A stretch of DNA of 17,571 bases, from assembly GCA_910586825.1 (NCBI GenBank), contig CAJUJF010000015.1, forward strand, positions 26,872 to 44,442, in the 5' to 3' direction. The notes under the pieces were generated by a model that worked only from the letters and a program-made list of their open reading frames with translations, was not told the origin of the DNA and made no database searches. Positions 7,068-14,297 of this stretch are shown here, in pieces; positions within the stretch are counted from its first letter, which is position 1, and each line of letters starts with the position of its first letter. Made by a program: the position numbers and the translations under genes. Origin of the DNA: an uncultured Christensenellaceae bacterium. Its GTDB lineage: Bacteria; Bacillota; Clostridia; Christensenellales; Borkfalkiaceae.

Positions 7068-8285
7068 TTACAGAATCTTGGAAACGACGCCGGAACCAAC
7101 CGTTCTGCCGCCTTCGCGGATCGCGAAACGAAGACCTTCTTCGATCGCAACGGGCTTGATCAGCTCAACGGTAAGGGTCACGTGGTCGCCGGGCATAACC
7201 ATTTCAACGCCCGCGGGAAGCTCGATGGAACCCGTTACGTCCGTCGTTCTGATGAAGAACTGAGGGCGGTAGTGGTTGAAGAACGCCGTATGACGGCCGC
7301 CTTCGTCCTTCGTAAGCACGTAAACCTGCGCTTCGAATTTCATCGCGGTGGGAACGGTGCCGGGCTTCGCGATAACCTGACCTTTCTCGATATCCGTTCT
7401 GTTGATGCCGCGGAGAAGCGCGCCGACGTTATCGCCCGCCATCGCTTCGTCAAGCTGCTTGTGGAACATTTCGAGACCGGTGATGGTCGTCGTCTTGGGT
7501 TTCTCGATCAACCCTACGATTTCCGCAGGATCGCCGACGTGCGCAACGCCTCTCTCTACACGGCCCGTAGCAACGGTACCGCGACCGGAAATCGTGAACA
7601 CGTCCTCGACGGGAAGCAGGAAAGGCTTCTTGTCGTCGCGCTCGGGCGTAGGGATATACTTGTCGATCGTATCCATGAGTTCGAGAATGCACTGGCATTC
7701 GGGAGCCGCAAGAACGTCCGCATCCGCCGCGCCGCTCGCCGCTTTTTCAAGCGCTTTGAGCGCGGATCCCTTGATGATGGGAATGTCGTCGCCGGGGAAG
7801 TCGTAGGAAGAGAGCAGTTCTCTGACTTCCATTTCGACGAGTTCGAGCAATTCGGGATCGTCGAGCTGATCGCACTTGTTGAGGAACACGACGATATAAG
7901 GAACGCCTACCTGACGGGCAAGCAGGATGTGCTCGCGAGTCTGGGGCATGGGACCGTCGGTCGCCGCAACGACGAGGATCGCGCCGTCCATCTGCGCGGC
8001 ACCCGTGATCATGTTCTTAACGTAGTCGGCGTGACCCGGGCAGTCTACGTGCGCGTAGTGACGGCTGGGGGTTTCGTACTCGACGTGCGCGGTGTTGATT
8101 GTGATTCCGCGCGCCTTCTCTTCGGGCGCCTTGTCGATTTCGTCATAGCGCATCTTCTGAGCCTGACCTTTGCAAGCCATAACCATGGTGATAGCTGCGG
8201 TCAAAGTGGTCTTACCATGGTCGACGTGACCAATGGTACCGATGTTTACGTGGGGCTTGGTTCTGTCGAATTTTGCCTTTGCCAT
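7068..8285 (-). CDS. tuf: Translation elongation factor Tu
   Basis: 405 residues. It carries aminoacyl-tRNA to the ribosomal A site with GTP, in the cytoplasm. The P-loop GHVDHGKT is at 19-26, DCPGH at 81-85 and NKCD at 136-139. Domains 2 and 3 are complete through the C-terminal GGRTVGSGVV motif. The ATG at 8285 has GGAGG at 8296-8300, a longish 10-base gap. Unlike the usual str operon, tuf has its own consensus promoter (8398-8426) with a leader of about 105 bases, so it can be expressed apart from fusA. Near residue 340 the segment RPQFFIRTTDVTG replaces the commoner RPQFYFRTTDVTG, a mild change. The UUCG terminator follows. Confidence 0.99.
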   Translation of the reverse strand: MAKAKFDRTKPHVNIGTIGHVDHGKTTLTAAITMVMACKGQAQKMRYDEIDKAPEEKARGITINTAHVEYETPSRHYAHVDCPGHADYVKNMITGAAQMDGAILVVAATDGPMPQTREHILLARQVGVPYIVVFLNKCDQLDDPELLELVEMEVRELLSSYDFPGDDIPIIKGSALKALEKAASGAADADVLAAPECQCILELMDTIDKYIPTPERDDKKPFLLPVEDVFTISGRGTVATGRVERGVAHVGDPAEIVGLIEKPKTTTITGLEMFHKQLDEAMAGDNVGALLRGINRTDIEKGQVIAKPGTVPTAMKFEAQVYVLTKDEGGRHTAFFNHYRPQFFIRTTDVTGSIELPAGVEMVMPGDHVTLTVELIKPVAIEEGLRFAIREGGRTVGSGVVSKIL

Positions 8286-8316
8286 TGTGATAAATCCTCC
8301 GATAATTTTATAATTT

Positions 8317-8362
8317 GATAACTTTTTCCGCCCTTGAGGGTCGGAAGCGCAGCTACCTTATC
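8317..8362 (-). promoter_or_regulatory. Structured leader of tuf
   Basis: In the tuf 5' leader, bases 8326-8330/8342-8346 (TTCCG/CGGAA) and 8331-8333/8338-8340 (CCC/GGG) form a hairpin with one bulged base and a four-base loop. Outer arms GATAA/TTATC (8317-8321/8358-8362) can close it. It ends about 17 bases before the ribosome site. No T-tract follows, so it is not a terminator. Role unknown; control of translation or mRNA stability is a guess. Confidence 0.5.
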
Positions 8363-8397
8363 AAACAATGATACGAAGCTTTACGCTTGTCCACACT

Positions 8398-8426
8398 ATT
8401 ATAACCGATACGAAAATATTTTGCAA
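8398..8426 (-). promoter_or_regulatory. SigA promoter of tuf
   Basis: Read on minus: -35 TTGCAA (8421-8426), 17-base spacer, -10 TATAAT (8398-8403). It lies in the 199-base gap after fusA. An imperfect palindrome at 8436-8457, just upstream of the -35, could be a weak fusA terminator or a protein site. Confidence 0.85.
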
Positions 8427-8484
8427 GAATTTAAAGGAAGTTTTTGCAAAAATTTCCGTGCGATTACCCGCCTTCCGCCGTCGA

Positions 8485-10569
8485 TCAGGCGTTTTTGTGG
8501 GCGCGGTTGGAAATAATCTTTTCCGAAACGCTCTTGGGCACTTCCGAATAATGGTCGAACTGCATCGTGAACTGACCTCTGCCCTGCGTACGGGAACGGA
8601 GATCGGTCGCATAGCCGAACATTTCCGAAAGCGGAACTTCCGCGTCGATGATCTTCGCGCCGTTGCGGTCGTCCGTACCGACGATCGTGCCGCGGCGTCC
8701 CGAAACGTTCCCCATCAGATCTCCGAAGTAATCTTCGGGCGTGATAATCTGCACTTTCATGATCGGTTCGAGCAGCACGACGTTCGCGCGCGACAAGCCG
8801 TCTTTCAAGCCGAGCGAGCCTGCGATCTTGAACGCCATTTCCGAAGAGTCGACTTCGTGGAAACTTCCGTCGTAGACCTGTACTTTGAAGTCTACGAGCT
8901 CATAGCCCGCGAGATAGCCGTTCTTCGCCGCTTCCTGAATCCCCTTGTCGATCGCGGGGATATATTCCTTGGGAATGGATCCGCCGACGGTGATGTCCTC
9001 GAACTGGTAACCGGTGCCGGGTTCGAGCGGCATGAGATGCAGCTTACAGTGACCGTACTGTCCTTTACCGCCCGACTGACGCTTGTACATCCCCTCCGCG
9101 TCCACCGTTTTGCGGAACGTTTCGCGGTAAGCGACCTGCGGCGCGCCGACGTTCGCTTCCACGTGGAATTCGCGCAGAAGTCTGTCGACGATGATATCGA
9201 GGTGCAATTCGCCCATGCCGGCGATGATCGTCTGACCCGTTTCCTGATCGGTGTACGTCTTGAACGTAGGATCCTCTTCCGCGAGCTTGATCAGCGCCAT
9301 CGTCATCTTTTCCTGACCCGCTTTCGTCTTGGGTTCAAGGGAAAGCTGAATAACCGGTTCGGGGAATTCCATCTTTTCGAGAATGATCGGGTGTTTTTCG
9401 TCGCACAGCGTGTCGCCCGTCGTGGTGTTCTTCAAGCCGACGATCGCGCAGATATCGCCCGAGCAAATTTCGGAAATATCCTTCCGCTCGTTGGAGTGCA
9501 TCTGCACGAGACGGCCTACGCGCTCTTTCTTCTCCTTGGTGGAGTTATAGACGTAGGAACCTGCCGACAGCATCCCCGAATAGCAACGGAAATACGCAAG
9601 CGAACCGACGAACGGGTCGGTTGCGATTTTGAATGCAAGACCGGCAAACGGTTCGGAGTCGGAAGTCTTTCTCACTTCTTCCGCGCCCGTGTCGGGATTG
9701 ACGCCCTTCACGTGGTCCACGTCGAGCGGGCTGGGAAGGAAATCGATCACGGCGTCGAGCAGGAACTGCACGCCCTTGTTGCGGTACGAAGAACCGCAGA
9801 GCATGGGAACCGCTTCCATCGCAAGACAGCGCTGACGAAGCCCTTTCACAATGTCTTCCTGAGAAAGATCGCCTTCCTCGAAGAACTTCTCCATCAGCTC
9901 GTCGCTTGCGGACGCCGCTTCTTCCACGAGTTTCGCGCGGTATTTCCCGGCGATCTCAGCCATGTCTTCGGGAATAGGTTCTTTGCGGAAATCCTTTCCG
10001 AGGTCGTCGTAATAGATCTCCGCTTCCATTCTGATCAGATCGATGATCCCGCGGAAAGTCTCTTCTTTGCCGATGGGAAGTTCGATCGGAACGGGATTCG
10101 CGCCCAAGCGTTCGCGGATCATCGTCTCTACGCGGAAGAAATCCGCGCCGTTGATATCCATTTTGTTCACGTACGCAATGCGGGGAACTCTATAAGTGTC
10201 CGCCTGACGCCAGACGGTTTCGGACTGAGGTTCCACGCCGCCTTTCGCACAGAAAGTCGCGACGGATCCGTCGAGCACGCGCAAAGAGCGCTCGACTTCC
10301 ACCGTAAAGTCTACGTGACCGGGCGTATCGATGATGTTGAAACGGTGTCCCTTCCATGCGCAGGTAGTCGCCGCGGAAGTGATCGTGATCCCGCGCTCCT
10401 GTTCCTGCACCATCCAGTCCATCGTCGCGGTGCCGTCGTGCGTTTCGCCGATCTTGTGCGTCTTACCCGTATAGAATAAGATACGCTCGGTCGTCGTCGT
10501 CTTGCCGGCGTCGATATGCGCCATGATACCGAAGTTTCTCGTATGTGCTAAATCGTATTCTCTTGCCAT
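8485..10569 (-). CDS. fusA: Translation elongation factor G
   Basis: 694 residues, full length. This GTPase moves tRNA and mRNA through the ribosome after peptide bond formation, and acts in ribosome recycling. The P-loop AHIDAGKTT is at 17-25, DTPGH at 81-85 and NKMD at 135-138. Domain IV carries the YKRQSGGKGQYGH signature and the C-terminus is complete. The ATG at 10569 lies 12 bases after the rpsG stop. Its ribosome site is weak (only a GCGGAA-like stretch in the end of rpsG), so translation is probably coupled to rpsG. Third gene of the rpsL-rpsG-fusA transcript. No strong terminator separates it from the tuf promoter region. Confidence 0.99.
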   Translation of the reverse strand: MAREYDLAHTRNFGIMAHIDAGKTTTTERILFYTGKTHKIGETHDGTATMDWMVQEQERGITITSAATTCAWKGHRFNIIDTPGHVDFTVEVERSLRVLDGSVATFCAKGGVEPQSETVWRQADTYRVPRIAYVNKMDINGADFFRVETMIRERLGANPVPIELPIGKEETFRGIIDLIRMEAEIYYDDLGKDFRKEPIPEDMAEIAGKYRAKLVEEAASASDELMEKFFEEGDLSQEDIVKGLRQRCLAMEAVPMLCGSSYRNKGVQFLLDAVIDFLPSPLDVDHVKGVNPDTGAEEVRKTSDSEPFAGLAFKIATDPFVGSLAYFRCYSGMLSAGSYVYNSTKEKKERVGRLVQMHSNERKDISEICSGDICAIVGLKNTTTGDTLCDEKHPIILEKMEFPEPVIQLSLEPKTKAGQEKMTMALIKLAEEDPTFKTYTDQETGQTIIAGMGELHLDIIVDRLLREFHVEANVGAPQVAYRETFRKTVDAEGMYKRQSGGKGQYGHCKLHLMPLEPGTGYQFEDITVGGSIPKEYIPAIDKGIQEAAKNGYLAGYELVDFKVQVYDGSFHEVDSSEMAFKIAGSLGLKDGLSRANVVLLEPIMKVQIITPEDYFGDLMGNVSGRRGTIVGTDDRNGAKIIDAEVPLSEMFGYATDLRSRTQGRGQFTMQFDHYSEVPKSVSEKIISNRAHKNA

Positions 10570-10581
10570 AGATTATTCCGC

Positions 10582-11052
10582 TCAGAATCTGAAATGCGCG
10601 AACGCCTTGTTCGCTTCCGCCATTCTGTGCGTATCCTCCTTCTTCTTCACCGAACCGCCCGTGTTGTTGTAAGCATCCATGAGTTCCGCGGCAAGCTTTT
10701 TGCTCATCTCGCGCTCGCTGCGCTTTCTCGTGTTGATGACGAGCCAGCGGATGGCAAGCGTCTGACGGCGTTCGGGACGAATTTCGACGGGAACCTGATA
10801 GTTCGCACCGCCGACGCGTCTCGCCTTGACTTCGACCACAGGCGTCACGTTCGCAAGCGCCTGCTTAAAGATCTCCATCGGTTCCATATTCATTTTTTCT
10901 CCCATAAAGGCAAACGCATCGTACACGATCTTCTGGGCAACGCTCTTTTCGCCGTCGAGCATGATCTGATTGATCAGCTTCGTGACGACTTTGCTGCCGT
11001 ACATGGGATCGGGCAATACGTCTCTCTTGGGAATTTTCCCTCTTCTGGGCAT
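10582..11052 (-). CDS. rpsG: 30S ribosomal protein S7
   Basis: 156 residues, the normal S7 length. It binds the 3' major domain of 16S rRNA and starts assembly of the 30S head. The N-terminus (MPRRGKIPKRDVLPDP), the KARRVGGANYQVPVE segment and the C-terminal AEANKAFAHFR motif are typical. The ATG at 11052 has a perfect AAGGAGG site (11061-11067). In E. coli S7 represses its own operon by binding the rpsL-rpsG gap; here that gap is also long and full of hairpins, so similar control is plausible but not shown. Confidence 0.99.
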   Translation of the reverse strand: MPRRGKIPKRDVLPDPMYGSKVVTKLINQIMLDGEKSVAQKIVYDAFAFMGEKMNMEPMEIFKQALANVTPVVEVKARRVGGANYQVPVEIRPERRQTLAIRWLVINTRKRSEREMSKKLAAELMDAYNNTGGSVKKKEDTHRMAEANKAFAHFRF

Positions 11053-11077
11053 TTTGATATCCTCCTTTTTGGTCTTT

Positions 11078-11215
11078 GCGGCTTCGCCGCGAGGGCTTTT
11101 GAAAAAGCCACCCTTTCAGTACAGCTATCGCGCGCCGTTTTTCACGGCGGCGAACCTTCTTCCCTTGCGGGAATACTGCCTACTTTATCGGGGTAATATT
11201 CCGAAATTAAGTAGG
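11078..11215 (-). promoter_or_regulatory. Hairpin-rich rpsL-rpsG intergenic leader
   Basis: The 178-base gap holds five successive inverted repeats: 11179-11185/11209-11215 (7 bp, inner pair 11188-11191/11201-11204), 11160-11164/11169-11173 (5 bp), 11133-11138/11144-11149 (6 bp), 11094-11100/11103-11109 (7 bp, 2-base loop, so about 6 usable) and 11078-11082/11086-11090 (5 bp). The last one ends about 11 bases before the rpsG ribosome site. No open frame or good promoter was seen. It is a candidate site for ribosomal-protein (S7) feedback or RNA processing. Confidence 0.55.
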
Positions 11216-11230
11216 GTAGAGCTAAAAAAC

Positions 11231-11602
11231 TTACTTAGGGCGCTTAGCGCCGTATTTGCTGCGCGCCTGTTTGCGCTTCGCAACGCCCGCCGTATCGAGC
11301 GCGCCGCGTACGATGTGATAGCGGACGCCGGGCAGGTCTTTGACTCTTCCGCCGCGAATGAGCACGGAGCTGTGCTCCTGCAAGTTGTGACCTTCGCCGG
11401 GAATATACACGGTACCTTCCTGTTTGTTGGTCAAACGAACTCTCGCGATCTTACGAAGCGCCGAGTTGGGCTTCTTGGGAGAAGTCGTCGTCACGGAAAG
11501 GCACACGCCGCGCTTTTGGGGGCATCTGTCGAGAATGGGGCTCTTGGATTTGAAAGCTTCCTTTTCTCTGCCTTTCTTGATGAGCTGGTTGATTGTAGGC
11601 AT
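11231..11602 (-). CDS. rpsL: 30S ribosomal protein S12
   Basis: 123 residues. It sits at the 30S decoding centre and affects accuracy. Core motifs are present: TTSPKKPNSALRK (residues 39-51) and PGEGHNLQEHSSVLIRGG followed by GRVKDLPG. Both lysines linked to streptomycin resistance in E. coli (numbered 42 and 87 or 43 and 88 there) are intact, so no resistance change is seen. The frame stays open 44 codons upstream, but the ATG at 11602 is chosen because the protein begins MPTINQL as usual and has AAGGAGG 6 bases before it. First gene of the str-type operon. rpoB-rpoC, the usual upstream neighbours, are absent; pgk diverges instead. Confidence 0.99.
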   Translation of the reverse strand: MPTINQLIKKGREKEAFKSKSPILDRCPQKRGVCLSVTTTSPKKPNSALRKIARVRLTNKQEGTVYIPGEGHNLQEHSSVLIRGGRVKDLPGVRYHIVRGALDTAGVAKRKQARSKYGAKRPK

Positions 11603-11608
11603 CTCGTT

Positions 11609-11615
11609 CCTCCTT
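11609..11615 (-). promoter_or_regulatory. Ribosome site that fixes the rpsL start
   Basis: Perfect AAGGAGG read on minus, 6 bases before the ATG at 11602. It decides against the longer in-frame starts at 11719 and 11734, which fall at or upstream of the predicted transcription start. Confidence 0.9.
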
Positions 11616-11640
11616 GTTCTTATTTTCGGAATATTCTCAA

Positions 11641-11717
11641 AGCCGCAAACGGCTGCAAGAAGCATGTCCCTCCGCAAAAATTCCGCGCACGAAAAATGCG
11701 CCCGTTTTTTTGCGGGC
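11641..11717 (-). promoter_or_regulatory. Leader hairpins of rpsL
   Basis: The predicted 5' leader of rpsL is about 115 bases. Two small inverted repeats are visible: 11700-11704/11713-11717 (GCCCG/CGGGC) at its very start, and 11641-11645/11650-11654 (AGCCG/CGGCT, 4-base loop) about 26 bases before the ribosome site. Neither has a terminator T-run on the minus strand. The first may simply protect the 5' end. Confidence 0.4.
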
Positions 11718-11724
11718 ATGCTAT

Positions 11725-11753
11725 ATTCTACCAAAGCTTTTTTACTTTGTCAA
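11725..11753 (-). promoter_or_regulatory. SigA promoter of rpsL-rpsG-fusA
   Basis: Read on minus: -35 TTGACA (11748-11753), 17-base spacer, -10 TAGAAT (11725-11730). The predicted start is near 11718. Confidence 0.88.
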
Positions 11754-11765
11754 ACGAATTTATGC

Positions 11766-11778
11766 ATTCCCCGGGAAT
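11766..11778. promoter_or_regulatory. Palindrome between the divergent rpsL and pgk promoters
   Basis: ATTCCC-C-GGGAAT, perfectly symmetric, 13 bases upstream of the rpsL -35 and about 80 bases before the pgk -35. Two TGCAT copies lie nearby (11763-11767 and 11793-11798 region). It could be a regulator site, but the protein is unknown. The rest of the 325-base gap (11603-11927) holds the two promoters and the rpsL leader; I saw no gene in it. Confidence 0.3.
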
Positions 11779-11859
11779 TTTTTCACGATCTTTTGCATGC
11801 CCTTCTCTCACCGTCGCAAGACCGCTATCTATAAAAAGGAAAAGAATTCGCGCAAAGTA

Positions 11860-11888
11860 TTGACAAATTCAGGAAAAAGCTTTATTAT
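11860..11888 (+). promoter_or_regulatory. SigA promoter of pgk-tpiA
   Basis: -35 TTGACA (11860-11865), 17-base spacer, -10 TATTAT (11883-11888). The start is near 11895, with a leader of about 33 bases. Confidence 0.88.
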
Positions 11889-11927
11889 GTCTTATGGAAA
11901 TTTAAAAGAATCAAGGAGAGCTTTTTT

Positions 11928-13235
11928 ATGAACAAAATGACCGTAAAAGACGTAAAAGACTGGCAGGGCAAACGCGTGCTCGTCCGCTGCGATTTCAACG
12001 TCCCGATGAAGGACGGCGCGATCACCGACGAGAACCGCATCATCGGCGCGCTTCCCACGATCAAGTATTTAATGGAACGCGGCGCGAAAATCACCCTCTG
12101 CTCGCACATGGGCAAACCCCACTCCATCTTCTCCGACGAAGTGAAACTCAACAAGAAAGACAAGAAAAAGGTAGACGCCGGCGAGACGACCGCGGAAGCG
12201 ATCATCGAAAAAGCGAAAAAGGACGAGCCTAAAAAACTCACCCTCGCCCCCGTTGCGAAGCGCCTGAACGAACTGCTCGGAAACAAGGTGACGTTTGCGG
12301 CGGACGTCGTGGGACCGGACGCGCAGAAGAAAGTCGCCGCCTGCAAAGAAGGCGAATGCGTTCTGCTCGAAAACCTCCGTTTCCACTGGGAAGAGGAAAA
12401 GAAAGACCTCGAATTCTGCAAAAAACTCGCCTCTTACTGCGACGCCTACGTGAACGACGCATTCGGCACCGCGCACCGCTCGCACGCTTCCACGGCGGCG
12501 ATCGTGGAATACGGGCTGGTGAAAACCGCCGTCTGCGGCTTCCTCATCGAAAAAGAACTCTCCGTCATGGCGGATTCTCTCGAACACCCCGTCCGTCCGT
12601 TCGTCGCGATCCTCGGCGGCGCGAAGGTCGCGGATAAGCTGAACGTCATTTCCAACCTGCTCGAAAAATGCGACACGCTGATCATCGGCGGCGGCATGGC
12701 GTACACCTTTATCAAAGCGCAGGGCGGAAGCATCGGCACCTCTCTCGTCGACGAAGAAAAGCTCGACTACTGCAAAGAGATGATCGCCAAGGCGAAGGCG
12801 GCGGGAAAAGAACTGCTGCTCCCCGTAGACACCGTGATCGCCAAGGCGTTCCCCGACCCCATCGACGCGAAGATCGAAGTCGATGTCGTCCCCTCCAATG
12901 CGATCCCCGAGGACAGCATGGGACTCGACATCGGCGAAAAGACGCGGAAACTCTACGCGGATAAGATCAAAAACGCCAAGACGGTCATCTGGAACGGTCC
13001 CATGGGCGTATTCGAAAATCCCACGCTCGCGGCGGGAACGGTCGCCGTGGCGCAGGCTTTGGCGGACGCGAAAGGCGCGACCACGATCGTCGGCGGCGGA
13101 GACTCCGCAGCGGCTTGCACGCAACTCGGCTTCGCGGACAAAATCACCCACATTTCTACGGGCGGCGGCGCTTCCCTCGAACTGTTCGAAGGCAAAGTGC
13201 TTCCCGGCATCGCCTGCCTGAACGAAAAGAACTGA
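11928..13235 (+). CDS. pgk: Phosphoglycerate kinase with an extra Lys-rich segment
   Basis: 435 residues against a usual 390-400. It converts 1,3-bisphosphoglycerate and ADP to 3-phosphoglycerate and ATP in glycolysis; the product also feeds SerA. Family motifs are present: RCDFNVP (20-26), SHMGKP (59-64, with Lys where many have Arg), LLENLRFH (146-153), NDAFGTAHRSHAS (176-188), GGAKVADK (230-237), NGPMGVFE (356-363) and GGGDSAA (389-395). The extra length is an insertion of about 30 residues between SHMGKP and LTLAPVAKRL (roughly 66-102), rich in Lys, Asp and Glu. The ATG at 11928 has AAGGAG 9 bases upstream; a second ATG at 11937 is possible. It heads pgk-tpiA and diverges from rpsL. Confidence 0.98.
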   Translation: MNKMTVKDVKDWQGKRVLVRCDFNVPMKDGAITDENRIIGALPTIKYLMERGAKITLCSHMGKPHSIFSDEVKLNKKDKKKVDAGETTAEAIIEKAKKDEPKKLTLAPVAKRLNELLGNKVTFAADVVGPDAQKKVAACKEGECVLLENLRFHWEEEKKDLEFCKKLASYCDAYVNDAFGTAHRSHASTAAIVEYGLVKTAVCGFLIEKELSVMADSLEHPVRPFVAILGGAKVADKLNVISNLLEKCDTLIIGGGMAYTFIKAQGGSIGTSLVDEEKLDYCKEMIAKAKAAGKELLLPVDTVIAKAFPDPIDAKIEVDVVPSNAIPEDSMGLDIGEKTRKLYADKIKNAKTVIWNGPMGVFENPTLAAGTVAVAQALADAKGATTIVGGGDSAAACTQLGFADKITHISTGGGASLELFEGKVLPGIACLNEKN

Positions 13236-13242
13236 GCTATGC

Positions 13243-13270
13243 GGGGCGGCAGGTTCCGCCCCTTCTTTTT
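13243..13270 (+). terminator. Terminator-like hairpin between pgk and tpiA
   Basis: A 7-base GC stem (13243-13249/13256-13262), 6-base loop, then TTCTTTTT. It sits inside an apparent operon, 24 bases before the tpiA ATG, and leaves no room for a separate tpiA promoter. It probably stops only part of the transcripts, or marks an mRNA processing site. Confidence 0.7.
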
Positions 13271-13293
13271 AAAAACATTCAAGGAGAAATACC

Positions 13294-14070
13294 ATGCGTA
13301 AACCCATTATTGCAGGCAACTGGAAAATGAACAACACGGCGAAAGAAGGCGTCGCGCTCGTCGAGGCGCTGAAACCCCTCGTCAAAGACGCGGGTTGCGA
13401 CGTCGTCGTCTGCGTTCCCGCCATCGATATCCCCGCCGTTTCCGAAGCGGTGAAAGGCAGCAACATCGCCCTCGGCGCGCAAAACGTCCACTTTGCGGAA
13501 AAAGGCGCGTACACGGGAGAAATTTCGGCAAGCATGCTCGCGGAATACGGCGTGAAATACGTCATCATCGGACACAGCGAACGCCGCCAATATTTCGGAG
13601 AAACGGACGAAACGGTGAACAAGCGCACGCTTGCGGCGCTCGACGCGGGACTGATCCCCATCGTATGCATCGGCGAAACACTCGAAGAACGCGAAACGGG
13701 CAAGACGGAAAAAGTGCTTGACCGCCAGATCGAAACCGGCATGAAAGGCATCGACGATATTTCGAAAATCGTGATCGCTTACGAACCCGTATGGGCGATC
13801 GGCACGGGCAAGACCGCGACCGCCGAACAGGCCAACGAAACGATCGGCTATATCCGCAAGAAAGTCGCCGAGACCTTCTGCCCGAAATGCGCGGAGAAAG
13901 TACGGATCCAATACGGCGGCTCTATGAACGCGGGCAACTGCGTACAGCTCATGGCGATGTCGGAAATCGACGGCGGACTGATCGGCGGCGCGTCTTTGAA
14001 AGCGCCCGACTTTTCCGCAATCGTGAATTACGACAAACAGAGCATGAAACTGCCCAAGGATTTAATGTAA
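13294..14070 (+). CDS. tpiA: Triosephosphate isomerase
   Basis: 258 residues. It interconverts dihydroxyacetone phosphate and glyceraldehyde 3-phosphate. Active-site residues are clear: Asn9 and Lys11 in GNWKMN, His94 in IIGHSERR and Glu164 in AYEPVWAIGTG. The phosphate-binding YGGS and the C-terminal GGASL motifs are also present. The ATG at 13294 has AAGGAG (13281-13286) with a 7-base gap. It follows pgk by 58 bases, across the terminator-like hairpin, so its level may be set by read-through. Confidence 0.99.
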   Translation: MRKPIIAGNWKMNNTAKEGVALVEALKPLVKDAGCDVVVCVPAIDIPAVSEAVKGSNIALGAQNVHFAEKGAYTGEISASMLAEYGVKYVIIGHSERRQYFGETDETVNKRTLAALDAGLIPIVCIGETLEERETGKTEKVLDRQIETGMKGIDDISKIVIAYEPVWAIGTGKTATAEQANETIGYIRKKVAETFCPKCAEKVRIQYGGSMNAGNCVQLMAMSEIDGGLIGGASLKAPDFSAIVNYDKQSMKLPKDLM

Positions 14071-14090
14071 CGGTCTCCGGTCGAATAACC

Positions 14091-14131
14091 AACGCCCCGT
14101 TCGCATTTTGCGAACGGGGCGTTCTGTTTTT
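14091..14131 (+). terminator. Intrinsic terminator of pgk-tpiA
   Basis: A perfect 15-base inverted repeat (14091-14105/14109-14123, 3-base centre) followed by CTGTTTTT. It starts 20 bases after the tpiA stop and separates the operon from gpmI. Confidence 0.93.
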
Positions 14132-14236
14132 CCCTTGTTCGGTCAAAATGCGCGACGCATCCAAAAGGTTGCGCGAACCGGCAATCCGTTTCCAACGCTT
14201 TTCCCGAAAATATTTTCCCCTCTGCCGCTCGCATGC

Positions 14237-14265
14237 TTGCCAAATCCGAAAAACGGTTATATAAT
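14237..14265 (+). promoter_or_regulatory. SigA promoter of gpmI
   Basis: -35 TTGCCA (14237-14242), 17-base spacer, -10 TATAAT (14260-14265). The predicted start near 14272 is only two bases before the in-frame ATG at 14274, which favours the later ATG at 14298 as start. Two small inverted repeats (14148-14160, 14167-14179) lie upstream, with no assigned role. Confidence 0.85.
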
Positions 14266-14297
14266 AAAGAAGAATGAACAACCGAGGTAAAGCAATT

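Noticed and set aside
7182..8318. Plus-strand open frame of 378 codons opposite tuf
   Set aside because: Antisense to a certain EF-Tu gene and rich in Arg, Val and His. No start signals.
8368..10479. Plus-strand open frame of 703 codons opposite fusA
   Set aside because: It is antisense to a certain EF-G gene, with no ribosome site or family motif. It results from the base pattern of the fusA codons.
12069..13151. Minus-strand open frame of 360 codons opposite pgk
   Set aside because: Antisense shadow of a certain Pgk gene; no ribosome site or recognisable domain.
14148..14179. Two small inverted repeats upstream of gpmI as a riboswitch
   Set aside because: They lie upstream of the predicted transcript start and are only 4-5 pairs each.
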